Of a stretch of DNA of 16,897 nt, positions 5,986-12,313 are shown in pieces; positions within the stretch are counted from its first letter, which is position 1, and each line of letters starts with the position of its first letter. Location of the stretch: contig JAHJMH010000083.1 in the NCBI GenBank assembly GCA_018821425.1, positions 1 through 16,897 on the forward strand, in the 5' to 3' direction. The position numbers were made by a program, and so were the translations under genes. This stretch comes from Nanobdellota archaeon. GTDB lineage: Archaea > Nanobdellota > Nanobdellia > Pacearchaeales > GW2011-AR1. The notes below the pieces were generated by a model, which saw nothing but the letters and a program-made list of their open reading frames with translations, did not search any database and was not told the origin of the DNA.

Positions 5986-6402
5986 TTATTGTTTGTCGAA
6001 CAGCCTTTTAATTTTGTCGATTATTTTCGGAATATCCTTGAGGGCTTCTTTTACTGTTGAGATGTCAATAGTATCTCCATAATAATTTATTCCGTTCCTG
6101 ATTTTCCGATATCTGTCAAATTTTAATGAATTATCTTTTTCCTTCAAAACTTCATCTAGAAAGGAAGTTATAGATTCGTGGTTGTTGAATTTATAACCTT
6201 TTGAGTAACCTAGAGATTCGCAAAACTGTCTGAGAGATTCATAGAGTTCTCTGAATACTGTCTTTGAGGAGTTTTCGTTTAATGGAATTGATTTTGCGGT
6301 TTGCAGAGCTTGCTGAGATGATTTTTCTAAGCTTTGCGCTCTTTGAGAATCTGGCTTCACTTTTCTGATAAATCCTTTTTTTATTTCTTCCTCGAAATTC
6401 AT
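5986..6402 (-). CDS. HEPN-domain protein, partner of the MNT nucleotidyltransferase
   Basis: A 138-residue all-helical protein with a HEPN signature at residues 99-108 (RKIRNGINYY). HEPN toxins are RNases using an R-x4-6-H motif. Here Arg102-Asn103 is present, but the His position is Tyr (Tyr107/Tyr108), a variant I associate with archaeal HEPN proteins paired with HTH-MNT proteins. RNase activity is therefore uncertain. In characterised MNT-HEPN pairs the nucleotidyltransferase adds AMP to a tyrosine near this motif, and Tyr107/Tyr108 would be natural targets. Its start overlaps the MNT stop by 4 nt (ATGA) and its stop is 2 nt from proS, so the three genes look like one operon. Confidence 0.75.
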   Translation of the reverse strand: MNFEEEIKKGFIRKVKPDSQRAQSLEKSSQQALQTAKSIPLNENSSKTVFRELYESLRQFCESLGYSKGYKFNNHESITSFLDEVLKEKDNSLKFDRYRKIRNGINYYGDTIDISTVKEALKDIPKIIDKIKRLFDKQ

Positions 6403-6932
6403 TTGAATAACTCCAATTTTCCTGCCAAGGTAATTCCGTTAATTATATTATTTAAGAGTTCTGGATTTTTATTTTTTAGTGAGTTGAACTTTTCTTTTGT
6501 GGATAAGTGGATTGATACTTTCCTGTTTAGTTTTTTTTCAAATTTAGTATAATTACGATCCTTTTTTATTTCTGTTAAAACTAATAAATCTATATCACTA
6601 TTTTTATCGTCGATTGCGTCAGCATAACTTCCGAAAAGGATAATTGTGGGATAGTCATAATCTTTCTCTAATTGTTCTATGATACTTGTTTGATGGAGCT
6701 TTTCTAGGTTGAAAAATAATTTTTGAATTAGGAACTCTTTGCTTTCTTTTGCTTTAAAATAGGGATATGGTTTTCCTGGCTCTAATTCAATGAGGTTTTC
6801 TTTGGCGAATTTTTTTAGATGGTCTCCAATGGTTGTGGGATTGATTTTCAGAATTCGAGAGAGTTCTCTAATTTGGAATCTTTCGTTTGGATTTTCAAAA
6901 AATGGTTTTAGTATGTCTACTTTTCTTTTCAT
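6399..6932 (-). CDS. HTH-MNT nucleotidyltransferase, antitoxin-like
   Basis: A 177-residue protein with two parts. Residues 1-60 form a winged helix-turn-helix (FQIRELSRILKINPTTIGDH), expected to bind DNA and probably its own promoter. Residues 93-145 are a minimal nucleotidyltransferase domain with FGSYADAIDDKNSDIDLL, giving Gly101-Ser102 and Asp113/Asp115. The third acidic residue usual in active enzymes is not evident: the following strand reads KVSIHLS, so activity is not assured. Such proteins are antitoxins of HEPN partners, acting by AMPylation or direct binding. It is the first gene of the MNT-HEPN-proS operon, preceded by a TATA box at 6956-6964 about 27 nt from the ATG. Confidence 0.8.
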   Translation of the reverse strand: MKRKVDILKPFFENPNERFQIRELSRILKINPTTIGDHLKKFAKENLIELEPGKPYPYFKAKESKEFLIQKLFFNLEKLHQTSIIEQLEKDYDYPTIILFGSYADAIDDKNSDIDLLVLTEIKKDRNYTKFEKKLNRKVSIHLSTKEKFNSLKNKNPELLNNIINGITLAGKLELFK

Positions 6933-6955
6933 GTGCTAAGAAAAGCTTACAGATG

Positions 6956-6964
6956 TTTATAAAA
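6956..6964 (-). promoter_or_regulatory. TATA box for the MNT-HEPN-proS operon
   Basis: TTTTATAAA on the minus strand is centred about 27 nt upstream of ATG 6932, in the 40-nt gap after the TrmB-family gene. It is the only promoter-like box I see for proS. Confidence 0.55.
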
Positions 6965-6972
6965 GTTTCCAA

Positions 6973-7725
6973 TTACTTAACTTTTGCTGTTTTCCAAAGG
7001 ATGCCAAAATATTTTCTGAAAGAATTTGCGACTGCTTTGTTTTCTATTCTTATTGCTAGGGGGCTTTCTTTTGAAATTATTATGATTAAAATTTTGTCCT
7101 TGTAAATTTCTGTTGATGTTGGCATTTCTAATTCTTCTGATAGGAAACGGAAAACTGTGTGTGGAAGATGTTTCCTTTCCTTGTGGAGTGCTTTGTATTT
7201 TCGGTTTAGGAGATGTTTGTGCACTATTCCCTTTTTTGCTCGTTCCTTTTGTTTTTTGTTGAAATAGATTTCCCAAGATTCTGGTTGCTCTGTTAAGCCC
7301 ATGCTTAGCCATTCTTCGCCTTTTCTTAGAGAGTTGATTATGTCCTCGTTGCAGGTTTTTATACCTTCAAACCCCGTAAAAACTTTTACTTCTGAACTTT
7401 CAGAATGATTCTGTTTTAGAATTAAATCTGGAAGGATTTTTTGAATGTTTGTTTTTTCGATTTCAATATTTGAGGTCTTTTCGTCTAGATAATCTAAGAT
7501 TTTATTTGGAGAAGTTGCTTCGAAATACCTCACATTATTTTTTGTTATTGTTGACACGAGTCCTTTTTTCATTAGCCGTTCTAAAACTTCGTAAACTTTT
7601 GATCCGGAAATTCCGGAAGCTTTTGTTATTCTTCCAGTTGATACCGAACCGAGATCTATTAGAGCCAGATAAACTTTTATTTCTCCTTCCGTTAGGCCGA
7701 TTTGTTTTAGTGTTTGGCTTAGCAT
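6973..7725 (-). CDS. TrmB-family transcriptional regulator
   Basis: A 250-residue protein with an N-terminal winged helix of the TrmB type (residues 1-75: IGLTEGEIKVYLALIDLG, then GISGSKVYEVLERLMKKGLV and a beta wing). A short coiled-coil linker follows (about 75-105), then a C-terminal effector domain of about 140 residues. TrmB regulators control sugar and other transport or metabolic genes in archaea, and the ligand here cannot be inferred. The C-terminal domain is shorter than in sugar-binding TrmB proteins, so it belongs with the shorter TrmB-like class. It is divergent from the unknown four-gene operon at 7821-9715, sharing about 95 bp of promoter region, so it may regulate that operon as well as itself. 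A TATA box at 7744-7754 supports a leaderless start at ATG 7725. Confidence 0.85.
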   Translation of the reverse strand: MLSQTLKQIGLTEGEIKVYLALIDLGSVSTGRITKASGISGSKVYEVLERLMKKGLVSTITKNNVRYFEATSPNKILDYLDEKTSNIEIEKTNIQKILPDLILKQNHSESSEVKVFTGFEGIKTCNEDIINSLRKGEEWLSMGLTEQPESWEIYFNKKQKERAKKGIVHKHLLNRKYKALHKERKHLPHTVFRFLSEELEMPTSTEIYKDKILIIIISKESPLAIRIENKAVANSFRKYFGILWKTAKVK

Positions 7726-7743
7726 TTTTCTTGAATGGGTTTT

Positions 7744-7754
7744 GGTTATAAAAA
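7744..7754 (-). promoter_or_regulatory. TATA box for the TrmB-family regulator
   Basis: On the minus strand this reads TTTTTATAACC, centred about 25 nt upstream of ATG 7725, consistent with a leaderless mRNA. Confidence 0.5.
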
Positions 7755-7785
7755 TGTTTTTGTTTTAACGTATGCAGGGGGGAGT

Positions 7786-7795
7786 AATACTTAAG
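7786..7795 (+). promoter_or_regulatory. Weak TATA-like box for the unknown four-gene operon
   Basis: AATACTTAAG is centred about 30 nt before ATG 7821, preceded by a G-run (GGGGGG from 7777). It is a poor TATA match compared with others here, as might be expected of a promoter that needs an activator. The nearby TrmB-family protein would be a candidate. Confidence 0.3.
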
Positions 7796-7820
7796 AGGAT
7801 TGGTAGAGCATTATGGAGTG

Positions 7821-8735
7821 ATGAAAATGATAGAAGAAAAAGAACCTTATTTCATAAAAAGAACCGCGAAAATAAGCGTACCCCATAGAAATGGGAGAAT
7901 TACCTTTATCCATCGAAATGGTCGATCAGATGCTCCTTCTTCTAGCGTGGTTGATCCTGGATGGTGGAATGAGGAACTAAAAGTAAGGGTTCCGTCTATG
8001 GGCGAATTAGTTTCTCTATTGCATCAAGTTTATACAAAGGATGGAGGCGAAGGCGAGTTTAAAGATATCAAGAGATGTGTCGAAGAGGGAGGAGTATGGG
8101 GTTTTACAGATGTTTATGATTTCCCAAAAGATTCGGTTAGATTTTATTATGATCGGGATGTTCCTGGAACAGAAGGTAGAGAATTAATCAGATTATTTCA
8201 AGAAATAGATTCTTGTAGTTGGAATGGTTGGATAGGTTCTTATAACTTATCTTCTCATCACAAAAAATATTTAGAAGAAATGTTGGGATGCAGAGAAGAA
8301 AGAGAAGTTGTGTTTTCTGATGATGGTTTCTTGAGAATGGTACGAGGAGACTCTGTTAAAGATTTAGATCTAGATAAGACAAAGTTATCTGAGGTTCCCG
8401 ATATGATTGGATTAACGGGAAGCCTAGAAGGAGCAGATAAACTAGAAGAAATATCCTGTGTTTTTGGAGGTACTCCTTATTTACCATTGCAATCTTCTGA
8501 AAAATATTCTACTAAAGTTGGAACTTCTTTTATAATGTCCATGTACGGGGGCAGAGAACAGAATAATAGATTACATATTGGTGCTTCTAGTGGAAGCAAG
8601 TGCTATGGTTTTGGTATAGAGCGTAATACTTCTTGGGAGGCACTTCTTTTTCCAGGTATTAAAGAGATGAAATGGAGCCACTTGGTTTCTGAGGACTATA
8701 AAGAAAATTGGGAGAAAGGAAATGGCCGAAGATAA
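7821..8735 (+). CDS. Unknown 304-residue protein, first gene of a four-gene operon
   Basis: I do not recognise this protein. It has no signal peptide or membrane segment and should be cytosolic. Visible features are an N-terminal basic region with two copies of HRNGR about 9 residues apart, then DPGWWNEELKVRVPSMGELVSLL. An aromatic-rich middle (WGFTDVYDFPKDSVRFYYDRDVPG; WNGWIGSYNLSSHHKKY) and a Ser/Gly-rich C-terminal part (LHIGASSGSKCYGFGIE) follow. The composition is that of a folded globular protein. The start is ATG 7821; ATG 7827 is an alternative with GGAG 8 nt upstream, and the upstream TTG at 7800 is unlikely. The stop overlaps the next gene by 14 nt. Its context with two exported DxDxDG-loop proteins suggests a shared pathway, but no function can be named. 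Confidence 0.7.
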   Translation: MKMIEEKEPYFIKRTAKISVPHRNGRITFIHRNGRSDAPSSSVVDPGWWNEELKVRVPSMGELVSLLHQVYTKDGGEGEFKDIKRCVEEGGVWGFTDVYDFPKDSVRFYYDRDVPGTEGRELIRLFQEIDSCSWNGWIGSYNLSSHHKKYLEEMLGCREEREVVFSDDGFLRMVRGDSVKDLDLDKTKLSEVPDMIGLTGSLEGADKLEEISCVFGGTPYLPLQSSEKYSTKVGTSFIMSMYGGREQNNRLHIGASSGSKCYGFGIERNTSWEALLFPGIKEMKWSHLVSEDYKENWEKGNGRR

Positions 8736-9072
8736 ATTTGTGAAATATGCAACAAGAATAATTGCTGCTATAATGATCCCGGGAATGGCATTGATCAGTT
8801 ATGGGGCAGGAATCATGGGATACGAAATTATTGCTCGTTCAACTTTTAGACCTACTGGAGTTTCTGTTAGAGATTTAAACGAAGATGGGATTGAAGACCT
8901 TATTGTTAAAACCGAATGCGGGGCAGCTTTTTCATTTATTGGAAGAAAAGATGGAAGTTATGTACTTTCTGATGATTATTTGGATGCAGAAAGAGATTCA
9001 ATTAGAACTCGGGCAAATTTGATCCGAGTTAGATCTAGGAGAGTTTGTGAATCTGAGGGGGAGGGAAAATGA
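8722..9072 (+). CDS. Membrane-anchored protein with one Ca2+-binding-type loop
   Basis: A 116-residue protein. Residues about 11-36 form a hydrophobic membrane segment or uncleaved signal. After it comes SVRDLNEDGIEDLIV (residues 48-62), a DxNxDGxxD loop like those of EF-hand, dockerin or FG-GAP/VCBS repeats, with Asp51, Asn53, Asp55 and Asp59 in ligand positions. The rest is a short charged domain. The loop would lie outside the membrane, so I infer an exported or surface protein. It overlaps the first operon gene by 14 nt with a purine-rich ribosome-binding stretch (GGAGAAAGGA) just upstream, and overlaps the next gene by 4 nt. It resembles the fourth gene of the operon in layout. Confidence 0.7.
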   Translation: MAEDKFVKYATRIIAAIMIPGMALISYGAGIMGYEIIARSTFRPTGVSVRDLNEDGIEDLIVKTECGAAFSFIGRKDGSYVLSDDYLDAERDSIRTRANLIRVRSRRVCESEGEGK

Positions 9073-9326
9073 GTGAAACTATTTATAAAATTTTGAAAGG
9101 AAGAGATTATAGACTATTAAACGAGCAGATTAGAGAAGGTTTAACTAATACTTCTGGAAAAGCGATTCAATTAGCGAGAGATTGTGCATATAACTATGAT
9201 CGATTAAAATGTGCAGGATTGTATGATGAAGCTGAAGACTTGAGAAGGATTTCTTTTTTCTGGTCTATTAGATATAAACAAGCTACAGGTGAATTAAAGT
9301 TTTTTGAAATAAATGGAAGAAAATGA
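9069..9326 (+). CDS. Small helical cytosolic protein, 85 residues, unrecognised
   Basis: ATG 9069 overlaps the preceding stop (ATGA) and follows a strong purine-rich GAGGGGGAGGGA site, so it is clearly translated as part of the operon. The protein is charged and predicted mainly helical (LLNEQIREGL, KAIQLARDCAYNYDRLKCAG, DEAEDLRRISFFWSIRYKQA), with no membrane segment. The pattern of helices with a small-residue turn (AGLYDEA) recalls a short tetratricopeptide-like helical hairpin, but no repeat can be proven. It sits between the two exported DxDxDG-loop proteins. Confidence 0.65.
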   Translation: MSETIYKILKGRDYRLLNEQIREGLTNTSGKAIQLARDCAYNYDRLKCAGLYDEAEDLRRISFFWSIRYKQATGELKFFEINGRK

Positions 9327-9715
9327 AAACCAAGAATTGGGTTTCTCGGAAATGGCCATCCCTTCTCTTAGCAGTATCTTTATCTGCGGCGTATGTTTTG
9401 CCTCATTGCAATCCTGAAAAAGGTAATATTCCTCTTTTCAAGAATAAGTCAGTTCAGGTTGCTAATTATTCCCTGAGGGACTTGGACGGTGACAGAATTG
9501 TTGACTTGATTTACGATAAGATGGGCAGAGATTTGATTGCATTTAATCCCCATACTTCTCGGGCTTTTTTGGATTCTCTTTATTTCGAGGATTATAATTC
9601 GGTCTCGATGAGTTCAAATACCTTGAAGATAGCTAATGAACTTGAGAGATTAAGTGCTTCTTTGGATTCAAGTTTAGCATCTGATCTGAAACACTCACTT
9701 TCCAACAGAAAGTAG
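9323..9715 (+). CDS. Exported protein with one Ca2+-binding-type loop
   Basis: A 130-residue protein with a basic N-terminus (MKTKNWVSRK) and a hydrophobic segment at about residues 12-27, acting as signal peptide or anchor. After it, YSLRDLDGDRIVDLIYD (residues 49-65) gives a DxDxDRxxD loop with Asp53, Asp55, Asp57 and Asp61. The glycine normal at position 6 of such loops is Arg. The C-terminal half is Ser-rich and helical (ELERLSASLDSSLASDLKHS). It overlaps the previous gene by 4 nt and ends 7 nt before the convergent HtrA-like gene. Layout and loop position match the second operon gene, so the two are probably diverged paralogues or share a domain. Confidence 0.7.
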   Translation: MKTKNWVSRKWPSLLLAVSLSAAYVLPHCNPEKGNIPLFKNKSVQVANYSLRDLDGDRIVDLIYDKMGRDLIAFNPHTSRAFLDSLYFEDYNSVSMSSNTLKIANELERLSASLDSSLASDLKHSLSNRK

Positions 9716-9722
9716 AGACTAG

Positions 9723-10640
9723 TTAATTAATCAATGTTAAATTTAATTCTCTTTGAGATATTTCATTCACAATATCTTTTATGTAATTTGATTCGAGAGC
9801 GAATCCGAGAGCTTCTCCGGAACTAACTTTGAAATTATTTATTCCTACCACTAGTCCCTTTTTGTTGATTAATGGTCCGCCAGAATTTCCGGGATTTAAT
9901 GGTGTGTCGGTTTGGATGTATGCTTTCAATCCGTTTATTCCTGGCCGGTGAACTGCTGAGACAATTCCTTGCGAAACTGAAAATTGAAGACCGAGAGGAT
10001 TTCCTACTGCAATCACTCTTTCACCGATTTGAATATTATCTGAGTTATCTAATTCAAGAGCGTCGTAGCTTCCAGAAATTTTTAAGAGAGCAATGTCGAG
10101 AATTCCGTCGAATCCTATGAACTCTGCATCTATGATATCTTGGTCAGAGGTAATTGCTTTTATTCCTGTGGCGAGATTTCCTTGATCATCTGCGAGGACG
10201 TGCGCATTTGTTACGATGTAACCCTCTGAGCTTATTATGAATCCGGTTCCTTGAGCAGAGTCAGTTCTTACTGTTATGACTGAAGGAATTACAACATCTA
10301 TAATCTCTGAAAAATCTTCTCCTACTGATGCTTTGAGTGAACTGAATTCTTCATTGATGACTCCAAATTGTGAACCGAGGTTTGTTACGTCGCTTTTTAT
10401 TTCCAAAAGACTTCCCGAAATTGAATTTATATTCGATTGAGTTTCAAGATTAAGGTCACTTATTTTATTGTTAAGATTGTTGTAGTTAATTTTTTGATTT
10501 ACACTGAGCATGTAAGTGAATATGCTGAGAGTTATGAGGAGAATTAGAACAATAGAAGTGAATCCTCCTGCCATCCATACGTGATGTTTTTTAAGAGTTA
10601 TGTGTCTGTGAATCACTTGCTTGGGAAATCTTTTGGACAT
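9723..10640 (-). CDS. Membrane-anchored HtrA/DegP-like serine protease without PDZ domain
   Basis: A 305-residue protein. Residues 1-20 are basic and His-rich, and about 24-45 form one transmembrane helix. Residues 48-118 look like a coiled coil (repeated polar/Leu/Ile pattern), then a trypsin-like domain with catalytic His147 (TNAHVL), Asp182 (LDIALLKI) and Ser253 (GNSGGPL). It would lie with its protease domain outside the cell and degrade or process surface or damaged proteins. Unlike most HtrA proteins it ends right after the protease domain, with no PDZ. The start at ATG 10640 is supported by a TATA box at 10661-10670. It converges on the operon of exported proteins, but shares no promoter with it. 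Confidence 0.9.
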   Translation of the reverse strand: MSKRFPKQVIHRHITLKKHHVWMAGGFTSIVLILLITLSIFTYMLSVNQKINYNNLNNKISDLNLETQSNINSISGSLLEIKSDVTNLGSQFGVINEEFSSLKASVGEDFSEIIDVVIPSVITVRTDSAQGTGFIISSEGYIVTNAHVLADDQGNLATGIKAITSDQDIIDAEFIGFDGILDIALLKISGSYDALELDNSDNIQIGERVIAVGNPLGLQFSVSQGIVSAVHRPGINGLKAYIQTDTPLNPGNSGGPLINKKGLVVGINNFKVSSGEALGFALESNYIKDIVNEISQRELNLTLIN

Positions 10641-10660
10641 TATTTTATTTAGTATTCTGA

Positions 10661-10670
10661 GTATTTAAAA
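10661..10670 (-). promoter_or_regulatory. TATA box for the HtrA-like protease
   Basis: On the minus strand this reads TTTTAAATAC, centred about 26 nt upstream of ATG 10640, consistent with a leaderless mRNA. Confidence 0.5.
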
Positions 10671-10740
10671 TTTAAGTTCACTCCATTCCCTTTTAATTGT
10701 CGCAGCGGTGCCGACTAAGAGAACTGCGCGGGCAATAAAC

Positions 10741-10748
10741 ATAAAAAC
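10741..10748 (+). promoter_or_regulatory. TATA box for tRNA-Arg
   Basis: ATAAAAAC is centred about 25 nt before the first base of the tRNA at 10769, the normal spacing for an archaeal tRNA promoter. Confidence 0.55.
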
Positions 10749-10768
10749 CTATTTTGTTTTCTTTTATC

Positions 10769-10953
10769 GGACCTGTAGTTCAATGGATAGAATGACGGGT
10801 TTCGGTTGAGGGGCACCTACGGTTCCCCCTACACTACCCCCTCCCTAATTTGCGCGCTTCGCGCGTTGATGGTAAAGAGGCGGTAGAAGGTTCCTCGCCC
10901 AGAAGGCAGGCAGAAAAACCCCGTTGATCCGGGTTCGAATCCTGGCAGGTCCA
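10769..10953 (+). tRNA. tRNA-Arg (anticodon UCG) with a 113-nt intron
   Basis: The acceptor stem is GGACCTG (10769-10775) with CAGGTCC (10946-10952) and discriminator A10953. The D arm is GTTC/GAAT. The anticodon stem is ACGGG (10795-10799) with CCCGT (10920-10924), and the loop TTTCGG gives anticodon TCG at 10802-10804, arginine. The T arm is CCGGG-TTCGAAT-CCTGG. The exons (10769-10805 and 10919-10953) join to a 72-nt tRNA with a short 4-nt variable loop. The intron lies after position 37, the canonical archaeal site. CCA is not encoded. A TATA box lies at the right distance upstream, and the amino-acid permease follows on the same strand 74 nt later. Confidence 0.93.
10806..10918 (+). other. 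tRNA-Arg intron with bulge-helix-bulge splice sites
   Basis: The splice sites can be drawn as two 3-nt bulges around a 4-bp helix. Exon TTTC (10800-10803) pairs with intron GAAA (10913-10916), with bulge GG|T (10804-10806) on one side and AA|C (10917-10919) on the other, as the archaeal splicing endonuclease requires. The outer helix next to the 5' bulge is weak: only TG/CA pairs cleanly, so the motif is of the relaxed kind. At 113 nt the intron is long for a tRNA intron. It is GC-richer than its surroundings and contains a perfect GCGCG-CTT-CGCGC hairpin and C-rich tracts. Confidence 0.8.
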
Positions 10954-10983
10954 TGAGGAGAACCTAATGTTCTACAGTACCTT

Positions 10984-11013
10984 CCCCTAAATTTGCGCTA
11001 TGCGATATAGGGG
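10984..11013 (+). other. Stem-loop in the leader before the permease gene
   Basis: CCCCTA (10984-10989) pairs with TAGGGG (11008-11013) around an AT-then-GC-rich loop (AATTTGCGCTATGCGATA). The core CCCTAAATTTGCGC resembles CCCTAATTTGCGCG inside the tRNA intron. A purine-rich GAGG follows 4 nt before the permease ATG at 11028. It could be an RNA processing or regulatory structure, or part of a dispersed repeat. Confidence 0.35.
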
Positions 11014-11027
11014 AGAGAAGAGGCAAT

Positions 11028-12158
11028 ATGGAATCTAAAAAAAGGAAGTTTTTTTCAACAGCGTTTACTCTGACCGGGACGATTATCGGTGCGGGGATTC
11101 TTGGCTTGCCATATGTCTTCGCGAAAGCTGGTTTTTTTATTGGACTCTTTTGGTTAATTTTTCTCGGTCTGATTATGATTTTTATTAATCTTTTATTGGG
11201 GGAAGTTACTCTGAGAACAAAGTCAATACATCAGCTTCCAGGATATGCCGAAAAATATCTTGGAAAAAATGGAAAGAGAATAATGTTCCTTTCAATAATT
11301 TTTGGAGTGTATTCTGCTCTTTTGGCTTATTTAATTGGTGAGGGGCAGAGTCTTTCAAGATTGTTTTTTGGAAGTGTAGAGTATGCCCTCTTTTTTGGAT
11401 TGGGTTTCTGGTTGATTATGACTTTTCTTCTACAAGGAGATTTGAGCCGATTGAAAAAAATTGAGTTTTTTGGAGTTCTGGCAATTATTTTTGCTTTAGT
11501 TTTTGTTTTCATTTTCTTAGTGCCTGATGTTAGCAAGGAAAATCTGACTTCTGTTAATATGCCAGAATTTTTTGTACCGTTTGGAGTTGTTCTTTTTGCT
11601 TTGTTGGGATTTACTTCGATTCCAGAATTGAGGAGAGAAGTTGAAGGTGACAAAAAAATGCTGAAAAGCGCGATAATTGTTGGCGCCTCGATTCCGATTG
11701 TTCTTTATCTTATGTTTTGTTTTGTTTTTGTGGGTGTTCTTGGAAATAATGTTGCAGAAGTTGCGACGCTTTCTTTTTCAGGATTGTTTGGAAAAGTTCT
11801 TCTTTTGCTGGGGATTTTCACAATGACGACGAGCTTTTTTGTCCTGAGTTTTTCACTTAAAGATTATTTCATCTTTGACTTGAAAAAAAGAAAGGCTGCG
11901 TTTCTGTATGTTTCTATTGTGCCTCTTTTACTTTATCTTTTAGTAACTTTTTTTAATTTGGCGGGGTTTATAAAAATTCTAGGAATCGGTGGTGCGATTT
12001 CTGGCGGAATTGCCGGAATCTTGATTTTGATTATGAATCTGAAGGCAAAAACTGAAGGGGGCCGAAAGTCGGAGTATTCCATTCCGATAAATTGGGTGGT
12101 TATTATTTTGATTAGTCTTCTCTTCTTGGCAGGCGCTTTATTTGAGGTGATTTTTTGA
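11028..12158 (+). CDS. Amino-acid permease of the APC superfamily (aromatic/hydroxy amino-acid type)
   Basis: A 376-residue integral membrane protein with about 11 hydrophobic segments. The first carries GTIIGAGILGLPYVFAKAG (residues 17-35), the unwound helix signature of APC-superfamily carriers and typical of the HAAAP and Aa_trans families. It likely imports an amino acid with protons or sodium, and the substrate cannot be fixed from sequence. The last helices match the expected number and the protein is full length. The start at ATG 11028 follows GAGG by 4 nt. No TATA box is seen just upstream, so it may be read through from the tRNA-Arg promoter 74 nt away. Confidence 0.85.
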   Translation: MESKKRKFFSTAFTLTGTIIGAGILGLPYVFAKAGFFIGLFWLIFLGLIMIFINLLLGEVTLRTKSIHQLPGYAEKYLGKNGKRIMFLSIIFGVYSALLAYLIGEGQSLSRLFFGSVEYALFFGLGFWLIMTFLLQGDLSRLKKIEFFGVLAIIFALVFVFIFLVPDVSKENLTSVNMPEFFVPFGVVLFALLGFTSIPELRREVEGDKKMLKSAIIVGASIPIVLYLMFCFVFVGVLGNNVAEVATLSFSGLFGKVLLLLGIFTMTTSFFVLSFSLKDYFIFDLKKRKAAFLYVSIVPLLLYLLVTFFNLAGFIKILGIGGAISGGIAGILILIMNLKAKTEGGRKSEYSIPINWVVIILISLLFLAGALFEVIF

Positions 12159-12284
12159 TCTTTCTTAGATGTTACTATTTTGGATTGAAGGAAGATCAAG
12201 TAATATTCTATGTTAATAGTTTGGGAGAGGGTGTTAAGTCAATAGGAAATTACAGAACAATCCCTTTCTAATTATTTCAATAAC

Positions 12285-12293
12285 TTTTTATAT
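12285..12293 (+). promoter_or_regulatory. TATA box for the nucleotidyltransferase-like pair
   Basis: TTTTTATAT is centred about 25 nt before ATG 12314, fitting a leaderless mRNA. The preceding gap from 12159 shows no other feature I can support. Confidence 0.55.
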
Positions 12294-12313
12294 CTCTTGT
12301 TATTTGCTGTTTT

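Noticed and set aside
7800..7820. TTG 7800 as the start of the first operon gene
   Set aside because: It would sit at or before the predicted transcript start and two ATG codons follow at once (7821, 7827).
10769..10953. Reading the tRNA intron region as a mobile element insertion
   Set aside because: The ends fit a bulge-helix-bulge at the canonical 37/38 position and there are no target duplications or terminal repeats.
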